A DNA stretch of 64,000 nt. It comes from Archangium gephyra. GTDB taxonomy: Bacteria > Myxococcota > Myxococcia > Myxococcales > Myxococcaceae. The notes beneath the pieces are model-generated. The model was not told where the DNA came from. It ran no database searches and saw only the letters and a list, made by a program, of their open reading frames with translations. The position numbers and the translations under genes were made by a program. The stretch covers positions 6,596,501 through 6,660,500 of the forward strand of contig NZ_CP011509.1 in the NCBI RefSeq assembly GCF_001027285.1. The letters are read 5' to 3'. Below, in pieces: positions 45,124 through 52,691 of the stretch; the first letter of the stretch is position 1, and every line of letters starts with the position of its first letter.

Positions 45124-46359
45124 TCAGGCGGACGGGTGCCGTTCGGCCCTCAGCCGGAGGCTCTTGGGGCCGCGGATGAACAGGGCTGGGTTCCACGGGA
45201 TGGTGCCTTCCTGGCCCGGGGCGAACGAGACGCGGCGCACCCGGCGGAAGAGCTCTTCGAACACCACCTTCGCCTCGAGCCGCGCCAGCGGAGCGCCCAG
45301 GCAGAAGTGGATGCCGTGGCCGAAGGAGACGAGGCCCTGGACCTCCCGCGTGACGTCGAACCTGTCCGGCTCGGGGAACCGGTGCGGATCCCGGTTGGCG
45401 GCTCCGAGCAGAAGCAGGAGCCGCGAGCCCTTGGGAAGGCGGTGGCCGGCGAGCTCCGTGTCCTCGGTGACCAGCCGCATGACGGCCTGGCCCGGACTGT
45501 CGTAGCGCAGCATCTCCTCGATGGCGTTGGGCAGGAGCGAGGGGTCCGCCGTCAGCCGCTCCCATTCGGAGGGGTGCCGCAGCAGGGCCACCATGCCATT
45601 GCTGATCAGGTGGGTGGAGGTCTCGTTGCCGTTGATGAGCAGCAACCGGGTGAAGGCCATGATGTCCAGGGTGGAGAGGAAACCTCCCTCGGCCTCGCTC
45701 GCCTCGATGATCGCGCTGATGAGATCGTTGCGCGGCTCGCGGCGGCGGCGCTCGACGATGGTCTCCAGGTAGGCGTGGAACTCCAGGATGCTCTCCCTGA
45801 GCCGGCCCAGATCCTCACTCGCGCTTCGCAGGGAGATGGCGCGCATGACGTCGTCCGACCAGCGCTTGAAGTCCGGGCGGCGCTCGGGCTCGACGCCGAG
45901 CATCTCGGTGATGACGATGACGGGCAGCGGCGCGGCCAGCGCGGGGATCAGATCGAACTCCTCCCGGGCGAGCATGGTGTCGAGCAGCTCGCCGCAGAGC
46001 TTGCGGATACGCGGCTCGAGCTCGGCCACGCGGCGGGGGGTGAAGGCACGGCTCACCAGGGTGCGCAGGCGCGTGTGCAGGGGCGGCGCCGAGGTGAGGA
46101 GGTTGTTCTCCACCTGGAAGAGGCGGAGCACGTCCTCGCCGAGCTCCTTGGGCATCATCGCGCTGGGCGCCATCAGCTTCGAGGAGAACAGGACCGGATT
46201 CTTGAGGACGGAGAGGATGTCCTCCTGGCGGGTGAGGGCGTAGCAGCCCCCCATCAGGGACGGGACGAACGGGACCGGGCCGGCCTCTCGCAGCGCGGCA
46301 TAGAAGGGATAGGGATCGAGGGTGACCTCGGGGGTGAACTGAGGGACGGGCAAGGACAT
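45124..46359 (-). CDS. Cytochrome P450, paralog A
   Basis: 411 residues. Heme loop FGHGIHFCLGAP with C353; K-helix EEMLR (E282-R285 region); PERF region FPEPDRFD; I-helix INGNETSTH where the usual Ala/Gly is Asn followed by GNET. This is a soluble bacterial P450 (CYP107/CYP109-like by motif, not assigned). It is about 60% or more identical by eye to the next gene up, including ELGE(D/E)VLR, SRAFTPRRVAELEP and GGFLSTL. Start ATG 46359 has TGGAGCATCG before it. Tandem duplication is likely. Substrate and redox partner are unknown. Confidence 0.92.
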   Translation of the reverse strand: MSLPVPQFTPEVTLDPYPFYAALREAGPVPFVPSLMGGCYALTRQEDILSVLKNPVLFSSKLMAPSAMMPKELGEDVLRLFQVENNLLTSAPPLHTRLRTLVSRAFTPRRVAELEPRIRKLCGELLDTMLAREEFDLIPALAAPLPVIVITEMLGVEPERRPDFKRWSDDVMRAISLRSASEDLGRLRESILEFHAYLETIVERRRREPRNDLISAIIEASEAEGGFLSTLDIMAFTRLLLINGNETSTHLISNGMVALLRHPSEWERLTADPSLLPNAIEEMLRYDSPGQAVMRLVTEDTELAGHRLPKGSRLLLLLGAANRDPHRFPEPDRFDVTREVQGLVSFGHGIHFCLGAPLARLEAKVVFEELFRRVRRVSFAPGQEGTIPWNPALFIRGPKSLRLRAERHPSA

Positions 46360-46437
46360 CGATGCTCCAGACAAGGGAGCCCTGGAGTATGCCGTGCCCC
46401 GGAGCGGCGTGCTGCCCTTGTCAGGACACCCGGCGGG

Positions 46438-47655
46438 CTAGCGGCGGCCGGCGCGCAGCCGGAGGCTCAGGGGGCCTCGGACGATGAAGGTCTCGCCCCA
46501 GGCGATGTGGTCCTCCTGGCCGGGAGCGAACGAGACGCGGCGCACCCGGCGCAGCAACTCCTCGAAGACCACCCTCGCCTCGAGCCGTGCCAGGGGAGCG
46601 CCCAGGCAGAAGTGGACGCCGTGGCCGAAGGCGAGGTGTCCATGGGCGTCGCGGGTGATGTCGAACCGGTCCGGCTCGGGGAAGCGGCGCGGGTCCCGGT
46701 TGGCGGCCGACAGCAGGAGCATGATCCGCGAGCCCTTCGGAATGGGGACGCCAGCCACCTCCGTGTCCTGCGTGGTCACCCGCAGGACGCTCTGGGCGGG
46801 TGGCTCGTAGCGCAGCATCTCCTCGATGGCGTTGGGGAGGAGCGAGGGGTCCGCCACCAGCCGCTCCCACTCGGAGGGGTGTTGCAGCAGGGCCACCATG
46901 CCGTTGCCGATCAGGTTGGTGGTGGTCTCGTTGCCGGCGATGAGCAGCAGCCGGACGAAGTCGATGAGCTCCAGGGTGGAGAGGAAGCCGCCCTCGGCCT
47001 CGCTCGCCTCGACGAGGGCGCCCATGAGATCATTGCGCGGCTCGCGGCGGCGGCGCTCGATGGCGGCCTCCAGGTAGTCCTGGAGCTGGCGGATGCTCTG
47101 GCCCAGCTGGCTCTTGTCGCGGATGGTGAAGGAGGCGGCCTGGAGGATGGCGTCGGACCAGCGCTTGAAGTCCTGGCGGTGCTCGGGCTCGATGCCGAGC
47201 AGCTCGGCGATGACGGTGACGGGCAGGGGCGCGGCCAGGCCCGCCATCAGCTCGAACTCGTCCCGGGCGAGCAGGGTGTCGAGCAGCCCGCGGGTGATCT
47301 CCCGGAGGTGGGGCTCGAGCTCGGCCACGCGGCGGGGCGTGAAGGCGCGGCTGACGAGGGTGCGCAGGCGCGTGTGCTCGGGCGGGTCCGAGGAGATGAG
47401 GTTGTGTTCGACGCGGAAGTAGCGGAGCACCTCCTCGCCGAGCTCCGGGGGCAGCACCTGCTCGAACCCCATGCCGCGCGAGGAGAACACGGTGGTGTTC
47501 TTGAGGACGGCGCCGATGTGCTCATGGCGCGTGACGACGTAGGCGCCCATGAAGGCCTCCACCTTCAGCACCGGAGCGGCCTCGCGCAGGGCGGCGAAGA
47601 AGGGGTGGGGGTTGGCCAGCAGCTCGGCCATCGGCGGGAGGGAAGGGGTTTGCAT
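46438..47655 (-). CDS. Cytochrome P450, paralog B
   Basis: 405 residues. Heme loop FGHGVHFCLGAP with C350, I-helix IAGNETTTN (AGxxT kept, unlike paralog A), K-helix EEMLR, and FPEPDRFDITRD. Substrate contacts differ from paralog A at the N-terminal end and in B' and F/G regions, so the two copies probably act on different or successive sites. It is the first gene of the unit and 78 bases separate it from paralog A. Start ATG 47655 has GGAGCGCCCG in front; codons further upstream lack a site. Natural-product or lipid oxidation is likely, given how often myxobacteria keep P450s for that purpose. Confidence 0.92.
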   Translation of the reverse strand: MQTPSLPPMAELLANPHPFFAALREAAPVLKVEAFMGAYVVTRHEHIGAVLKNTTVFSSRGMGFEQVLPPELGEEVLRYFRVEHNLISSDPPEHTRLRTLVSRAFTPRRVAELEPHLREITRGLLDTLLARDEFELMAGLAAPLPVTVIAELLGIEPEHRQDFKRWSDAILQAASFTIRDKSQLGQSIRQLQDYLEAAIERRRREPRNDLMGALVEASEAEGGFLSTLELIDFVRLLLIAGNETTTNLIGNGMVALLQHPSEWERLVADPSLLPNAIEEMLRYEPPAQSVLRVTTQDTEVAGVPIPKGSRIMLLLSAANRDPRRFPEPDRFDITRDAHGHLAFGHGVHFCLGAPLARLEARVVFEELLRRVRRVSFAPGQEDHIAWGETFIVRGPLSLRLRAGRR

Positions 47656-47832
47656 CGGGCGCTCCGGTGGAGATGGGCAACAGGGCTGCCCGGGTGGTGT
47701 AGGACCATGAGTCTCCGCCGCTGCCTCCACAGGCCGTTCCGCCGCCGGATTGGATTGCACTGCCCGGCACACTTCCTACGAGGTATCCTCTACAACCTGT
47801 TTAGCGGGTAACTCCAGGGAGGGAGGAAAACG

Positions 47833-48639
47833 ATGCGTGGCTTCGGTTCGATGACGTGGCTGGCGGGAATGGTGCTGCTGGGCGGGGCCTGTGGTGGGGC
47901 CGGCGGAGACATGGACACGGGGGAGAAGGTCCCCACGTGGGAGGAGTTCCAGGCCGGGGCCATCCGGGACGAGGGGGACGTCTACGTCTTCGACGGGGAC
48001 CAGGCGGTGGAGGGGCTCGAGGGCCTGCGCGCGTATTACGACGCGCATGTGGCCGGCGGTGGGGTGGGGACCCTGGAGGGAGGCCTGCGGGTGTATTACG
48101 TCGATGGCGTCGACATCAAATGGAGCGCCACCCAGGCACGCAACCTCACCTACTGCGTGAGCTCCTCGTCCTTCGGCACGCGCTACAGCACCGTGGTGAA
48201 CGCGCTGGCCAGTGCGACCGCGGCCTGGGAGGCCACGGCCAACATCAACTTCATCCACGGCATGTCCTACGACTCCAACTGCACCGCGTCGCAGACGGGC
48301 GTGCTGTTCGACGTGCGCATGGTGAGCGGCCAGAGCTATCTGGTGCGCGCGTTCTTCCCGAACGCCAGCCGCTCGGCGCGCAACATCCTCATCGACAGCA
48401 GTGCGTTCGGAAATATCGGCACCATGACGCTGACGGGCCTGCTGCGCCACGAGCTGGGCCACACGCTGGGCTTCCGCCACGAGTACCCGGAGTATTCCTC
48501 GGCCTGCTACGAGGACAACGCCTACCGCGCGCTGACGCCCTACGATTCGGCCTCCATCATGAATAACTGTAGCTCGATGTCCGGGGACCGCCTGTTCTCC
48601 ACCCTGGACAAGCAGGGGGCCCGGGCGCTCTACCCGTGA
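47833..48639 (+). CDS. M12/M57-type zinc metalloprotease lipoprotein
   Basis: 268 residues. The signal peptide ends in a lipobox (LLGGAC, C20), so the protein is a lipoprotein. The catalytic zinc motif is H206-E207-L-G-H210-T-L-G-F-R-H216-E, which is the HExxHxxGxxHE form of metzincins such as astacins. A Met-turn follows (SIMNNC). The N-terminal 100 residues look like a propeptide. The catalytic domain is smaller than astacin and resembles the myxobacterial M57 (protease B, Myxococcus) type. Two or three Cys pairs could form disulfides. The divergent gene is P450 paralog B. Outer-membrane protein or prey protein cleavage is a reasonable role. Confidence 0.85.
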   Translation: MRGFGSMTWLAGMVLLGGACGGAGGDMDTGEKVPTWEEFQAGAIRDEGDVYVFDGDQAVEGLEGLRAYYDAHVAGGGVGTLEGGLRVYYVDGVDIKWSATQARNLTYCVSSSSFGTRYSTVVNALASATAAWEATANINFIHGMSYDSNCTASQTGVLFDVRMVSGQSYLVRAFFPNASRSARNILIDSSAFGNIGTMTLTGLLRHELGHTLGFRHEYPEYSSACYEDNAYRALTPYDSASIMNNCSSMSGDRLFSTLDKQGARALYP

Positions 48640-48663
48640 GGTGAGGGGCGGCGGGCGGACCCC

Positions 48664-48711
48664 CGGGTGCCGGAGACGCGCGTTTGTGTGAGTGGCCGAC
48701 ACTCGGGGGCC
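48664..48711. repeat. Left copy of an imperfect direct repeat flanking a defence-like block
   Basis: Begins CGGGTGCCGGA, then TTGTG, and ends ACTCGGGGGCC. A second copy with the same order and about 70% identity is at 51241-51286. The two lie just outside the three-gene block 48779-51117, in the same direction. It may be a boundary left by insertion or an intergenic repeat of the genome. Confidence 0.4.
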
Positions 48712-48778
48712 GAGACGCCGAGGACATCTGCTCGGATGTTGGGTTGACTCGATCCACGGCAGGCAGCAGCCTTGCACC

Positions 48779-49390
48779 ATGGCTCAAGATTGGACCTCAC
48801 TGATCCACGATGCCGTGGTCGGTGCCGTGGATGATCCCTATGTCCGCCTGCTCAAGGAGCGGCTGCGTGCCGGAAGCGAGGTTGTCCGCATCCAGCTGAC
48901 GGACTCCGAGCGGGGTCCTGAGTACGTGCTCATCCTCTCGCTCCACCGGCAACTCTCCGAGATGCGCATCCCGCACTCGGACGCCTTCACGAGCTGGTCC
49001 CTCGATACGGGAGCGAGGCTGGCGGACGAGGAACAGGAGATGCGCCGGTTCGAGCTGATTCTCCATCAGCGGTTCGTTCCGCTCCGGGATGAGCTGGACG
49101 CGAGCACCTTCGACGCGTTGCTCGTCCAATACGTGCGGACACTCGGCCCTGCGCGTGCCTCCTCCTTCGTGCAGAAGCTGCGGACTTCGCCGTATGCGGC
49201 ACAGGAGGGCAGGGCGAAGCAGCGAGCCTTGCAGCGTATCGAGGACGTCTTGGTCGAGCTGGCCCGGGCGCTGGGGCGCCCACTCCGGTATGACGAAGCC
49301 GCGACGAGCCGGATCCTGGATGGTGCGCTCGCTCAGTGGATGAGCCGGCACCTCACGGCCGAGCTCCAGGCGGAGAGCTTTCCGGGATAG
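48779..49390 (+). CDS. Hypothetical protein beside the AAA/TOPRIM-like pair
   Basis: 203 residues from the ATG at 48779. The sequence is helical and rich in acidic and basic residues, with no signal peptide or membrane helix. It holds LKERLRAGSEVVRIQLTDSE, then a long helical middle (DEEQEMRRFELILHQRFVPL) and an Arg/Gln-rich C-terminal half. I recognise no family. It is convergent with the TOPRIM-like gene (4 bases between the stops) and lies inside the direct repeats that bracket the ATPase pair; a link to defence is only by position. Reading frame and codon use support a real gene. Confidence 0.5.
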   Translation: MAQDWTSLIHDAVVGAVDDPYVRLLKERLRAGSEVVRIQLTDSERGPEYVLILSLHRQLSEMRIPHSDAFTSWSLDTGARLADEEQEMRRFELILHQRFVPLRDELDASTFDALLVQYVRTLGPARASSFVQKLRTSPYAAQEGRAKQRALQRIEDVLVELARALGRPLRYDEAATSRILDGALAQWMSRHLTAELQAESFPG

Positions 49391-49394
49391 GGGC

Positions 49395-49994
49395 TCACCA
49401 GGCGAGGACCTGGTTCATGAACCACTGGAAGCTGGGTCGGAGAGAAAGCCGAGGCAGGGCATCCGGCTGACCGAGGGCCTCGAGTGCGAGGCGCTGCTGC
49501 TCCCGGCTGGAAGGCAGAGGTTTGCCGAAGAAGTCCTTCTTGAGCACGTTGCGGGCATAGCGCTGCTCGGGGGATGGCTCCGTGAACGGATGGGCCTTGA
49601 TGACGAGGAGCCAGGTCTCCAGCGTCTGGATCGGGACGACCACGCACGAGCGGTAGCCAGGATCCCGCCAACCCTGGGGAATCGTATCGAGCAGCCAGCA
49701 CACGCGGCATCCGTCCGGATCCGCGACATGCTCGGCGACCTGATGGCTCGGGTGGTGGGGTAGTCCCTTGCGGCTCCCCCCATCATTGTCGATGGCGATG
49801 AGCGCGTGTCGGACGCCCTCTTGCGCGGCCCTCTCGAGATAGAGCCCGGCCTGCTTGCGGACGTGCTTGCATCCGTTGAATTCGATCTCGCTCTTCCACG
49901 CCTGTACCGGGGTGCCGAGTATCCGCTCCAGCAGGTAGCGGTAGAGCTCGCCGTCGTAGGCGTGAACCTCGCTGGCAATCGCGACCGTGAGCAC
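49395..49994 (-). CDS. TOPRIM-like nuclease-type partner of the AAA ATPase (DUF4276-like)
   Basis: 199 residues from a GTG at 49994 that has TGAGGA before it; the GTG at 50027 would overlap the ATPase gene by 23 bases. The N-terminal 80 residues read as a TOPRIM-like domain: motif 1 glutamate in AIASEV (E9) and the DxD motif in ALIAIDNDGG (D69, D71). Further on IQTLETWLLV resembles the E(A)WLL helix of DUF4276-like proteins, which are often paired with AAA ATPases. TOPRIM partners in OLD-type and PARIS-type systems cut DNA or RNA. The stop of the ATPase lies 10 bases before this start. A role in anti-phage defence is inferred from pairing; the nuclease is not shown. Confidence 0.55.
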   Translation of the reverse strand: MLTVAIASEVHAYDGELYRYLLERILGTPVQAWKSEIEFNGCKHVRKQAGLYLERAAQEGVRHALIAIDNDGGSRKGLPHHPSHQVAEHVADPDGCRVCWLLDTIPQGWRDPGYRSCVVVPIQTLETWLLVIKAHPFTEPSPEQRYARNVLKKDFFGKPLPSSREQQRLALEALGQPDALPRLSLRPSFQWFMNQVLAW

Positions 49995-50004
49995 GGCGTG
50001 TTCC

Positions 50005-51117
50005 TCAGAAGGCGGCGCTGAACGCACCCGTTTCGAGCAGATCTCCCGGCGGCGTCTGTTGGAGAAGTTCGAGGAGCTCCGGGACGTCGGACAGGCGCTT
50101 CACCCGGGTTCCTGTATCCGAGCGGCGGAAGAGGAGGATGGCCTCGGGCTCATCGCGGAAGGTGTTGAGGAGGACGGTCGAGTGGGTGGCGATGACGAAC
50201 TGGCACTTCCGCTCCCGGACGATGTCCTTGAGCAGGTCCACGAGTTCCCGGAGGCGCTTGGGGTGAATGGACTGCTCCGGCTCCTCGATGAAGAAGAGTT
50301 GTCCTTCCTCGGCGCTGATCGCGTGCATGGCGAGTGCGGTGAAGGCGAGCACACCGTCGGAGACGTGCTCCGAGTCGAACTGCTGCCCGTCCTTCTGGTT
50401 GAACCACAACCGCTGGTGGCCAGGAGTCGGGGCGGGGCGCACGAAGACGTTCTGGATTTCGGGAAGACATCGGGCGAGGAACTGCTCCAAGGCCTCGGCC
50501 TTTTCTGGCATGGCACCTCGCCAGAGACCCAGGACAGCGGCGAGCCCTCGGCCGTCGGAGCCGAGTTGGGGCTCGGGGATGACCTCGGAGTCCGACCGAA
50601 GCGAGGACAGCGAGAGCTTGATCGTTTCAGCGGGTGCTAGGCTGCTCCAGACATTGGAAACTGCAGTACGAAGCTGCTCGGAGCCAAACGACAACGTTTG
50701 CGCCACGATGGCTGTTTGCTCGACCTGTGAATGCTGGATACCAAAAGGGTTGTTGACGGCCAACGTTCTCCCTTTTCGGGAGAAGCCCTCACTCGAAACT
50801 GCGCGATCGAATTTCTCTAACGAGAAGTACCCAGGCGAGGCGATCTGCGCGGAGTAGCTTCCATCCGGCGTGCTCCAGCCAATCGAGCAGGGCTCTTGTT
50901 TGAACGGCGGGCGATGGTAGAGGAACTCCCATCCCCCTTCTTGACGGATTGCCTCCCGCACATCCGCGACGTGGCTGTTGGAGATGAACCGTCCCACGCT
51001 CATGAAGTTCGACTTGCCCGAGTTGTTCGGTCCCACGAGCACGGTGATGGGCTCGAGCGGGATGGTTTGAAGCTCGCCGAAGCTCTTGAAGTTCTGGAGC
51101 GAGATCGACTGGATCAT
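50005..51117 (-). CDS. AAA ATPase (RecF/OLD-like), partner of TOPRIM-like protein
   Basis: 370 residues. Walker A is GPNNSGKS (29-36), the signature-type stretch is HVSDGVLAFTALAMHAIS, Walker B LFFIEEPEQSIHP, and the H-loop VIATHSTVLL. This is an AAA_15/21 or OLD-type ATPase without its own TOPRIM; the partner gene directly downstream provides one. A split ATPase and TOPRIM resembles PARIS (AriA/AriB) and class-type OLD systems, though the AriB family (DUF4435) does not match the partner by motif, so I do not assign the system. The ATG at 51117 opens the conserved IxxIxLxNFKSF start. GC is near 55%, below the surroundings, and the gene is in a bracketed block; lateral transfer is likely. Confidence 0.75.
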   Translation of the reverse strand: MIQSISLQNFKSFGELQTIPLEPITVLVGPNNSGKSNFMSVGRFISNSHVADVREAIRQEGGWEFLYHRPPFKQEPCSIGWSTPDGSYSAQIASPGYFSLEKFDRAVSSEGFSRKGRTLAVNNPFGIQHSQVEQTAIVAQTLSFGSEQLRTAVSNVWSSLAPAETIKLSLSSLRSDSEVIPEPQLGSDGRGLAAVLGLWRGAMPEKAEALEQFLARCLPEIQNVFVRPAPTPGHQRLWFNQKDGQQFDSEHVSDGVLAFTALAMHAISAEEGQLFFIEEPEQSIHPKRLRELVDLLKDIVRERKCQFVIATHSTVLLNTFRDEPEAILLFRRSDTGTRVKRLSDVPELLELLQQTPPGDLLETGAFSAAF

Positions 51118-51158
51118 GGAGCCCAGCGTAGCCCGGTGCCACCTGCCCGGCCACATTC

Positions 51159-51181
51159 GAGTCGGGTCGGGGACCCGACTC
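51159..51181. other. Perfect hairpin upstream of the AAA gene
   Basis: GAGTCGGGTC and GACCCGACTC pair over 10 bases with a GGG loop. It sits 42 bases before the AAA gene's start codon on the minus strand and 155 bases before the M16 gene. A role in transcription control is possible; it has no U-run. Confidence 0.35.
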
Positions 51182-51240
51182 CAGAGGTTCGCAAGAGGCA
51201 GGTGACGGGGGCCGGCCAGCCCGTGGACCCCGGGTTCCAC

Positions 51241-51286
51241 CGGGTGCCGGACACCCGGGGTTGTGAATGCCGGACATTCGGGGGCC
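51241..51286. repeat. Right copy of the imperfect direct repeat
   Basis: Same order as the left copy: CGGGTGCCGGA, then TTGTG, then ATTCGGGGGCC. In this copy the first half can also fold (CCGGGTG/CACCCGG). Confidence 0.4.
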
Positions 51287-51335
51287 AAAAGCCGTGCTTC
51301 CCCCCGAGGGAAGCCGTGTATACGGTGGGATACCT

Positions 51336-52691
51336 ATGCCGAAGGCACCCGCGAACTCCGCCGTGCGCAAGGCGGATCCCGTCCTGCAGTCCCTCTTCGA
51401 CGTCCAGGAGGCCACGCTGCCCAACGGTCTCCGCGTCCGTCTCCTGGCCAACCACGACACGCCCGTGGTGAGCCTCTACACCTTCTTCCAGGTGGGCAGC
51501 CGTAACGAACGCCCTGGCATCACCGGCATCAGCCACCTGTTCGAGCACATGATGTTCAACGGGGCCAAGAAATACGGGCCCAAGATGTTCGACCAGGTGC
51601 TCGAGTCGAACGGTGGCCGCTCCAACGCGTACACGTCCACGGACATGACCGTGTACTACGAGGACTTCGCCTCGGACGCGCTGGAGACGGTGTTGGACCT
51701 GGAGTCGGACCGGATGCGCTCGCTGCGTATCGACGACGACGCGCTGGAGAGCGAGCGCCAGGTGGTGATGGAGGAGCGCCGCGTCCGCGTGGACAACGAC
51801 ATCACCGGCACCATGGATGAGGAGCTGGGCACACTCATCTGGAAGGCGCACGCCTACCGCTGGCCCGTCATCGGGTGGGAGAAGGACATCGAGAACATCT
51901 CCCGCAAGGACTGCGAGCAGTACTTCCGCACGTACTACGCGCCCAACAACGCGGTGCTCTACATCTGCGGGGACATCGATCCCAAGAAGACGCTGGCGCT
52001 GGTGCGCCGCTACTACGGGGACATCCCCAAGGGCCCCAAGCCCGAGCCCGTGCTCAACGCCGAGCCCGTGCAGAAGGGCGAGCGCCGCGCCGAGGTGCGC
52101 CACCCCGCCCAGTCCCCGGCGCTGATGCTCGCCTGGCACGGCCCGGCGGCGCGTGACGAGGACACGCTCGTGCTGGACATCATCCAGTACGCGCTGACGA
52201 AGGGCGAGGGCAGCCGGCTGGTGAAGAAGCTCGTCTACGAGACGCAGCTGGCCGTGTCGGTGATGGTGGACTGGGGCTGGCGGGTGGATCCCGGCGCCAT
52301 CATCGTCTACCTGGAGCTCAAGCAGGACTCGGATCCGCGCAAGGTGGAGGAGGCCCTGTACGCCGAGCTGGCGCGTGTGGCCACCGAGGGCCTGACGGAG
52401 CGCGAGCTGCAGAAGGCGAAGAACAACCTGCGGGCGGATCACCTGCGGGAGCTGGCGACGAACAGCGGGCGGGCGCACGCCATGGGCCACTACGAGGCGC
52501 TGCTGGGCTCGTGGCGGGACGGGCTGACGCTGCCCTCGGTGTACGCGGCCGCCACGAACGAGCAGGTGAAGGCGGTGGCGGCGAAGTACTTCGCGCCCGA
52601 GCGCCGCTCGGTGGTGACACTCATTCCCGCCCCGGGTGGGGCCACGGACGAAGCCGTGGACGGAGCCGCTGACGGAAAGGACGCCGAGTAG
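51336..52691 (+). CDS. M16 zinc peptidase, catalytic subunit
   Basis: 451 residues. The inverted zinc motif H67-x-x-E70-H71 (HLFEHMMF) with a downstream Glu (ESERQVVMEERR) marks an active M16B peptidase of the pitrilysin/insulinase type. No signal peptide is visible, so the protein may be cytosolic, though myxobacterial copies are often periplasmic. The next gene is its inactive partner and begins directly after the stop. M16B enzymes work as clamshell heterodimers in which only one half holds zinc. Start ATG 51336 is preceded by GGTGGGA. Confidence 0.88.
   Translation: MPKAPANSAVRKADPVLQSLFDVQEATLPNGLRVRLLANHDTPVVSLYTFFQVGSRNERPGITGISHLFEHMMFNGAKKYGPKMFDQVLESNGGRSNAYTSTDMTVYYEDFASDALETVLDLESDRMRSLRIDDDALESERQVVMEERRVRVDNDITGTMDEELGTLIWKAHAYRWPVIGWEKDIENISRKDCEQYFRTYYAPNNAVLYICGDIDPKKTLALVRRYYGDIPKGPKPEPVLNAEPVQKGERRAEVRHPAQSPALMLAWHGPAARDEDTLVLDIIQYALTKGEGSRLVKKLVYETQLAVSVMVDWGWRVDPGAIIVYLELKQDSDPRKVEEALYAELARVATEGLTERELQKAKNNLRADHLRELATNSGRAHAMGHYEALLGSWRDGLTLPSVYAAATNEQVKAVAAKYFAPERRSVVTLIPAPGGATDEAVDGAADGKDAE

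Noticed and set aside
43702-47811. A 1369-codon open frame on the plus strand
   Set aside because: It crosses three well-supported minus-strand genes (the fused membrane protein and both P450s) and codes for Gln/Glu/Gly/Arg-rich sequence typical of GC-rich shadows.
49995-50027. Longer start (GTG 50027) for the TOPRIM-like protein
   Set aside because: It would overlap the ATPase by 23 bases and has no ribosome binding site; the GTG at 49994 has TGAGGA.
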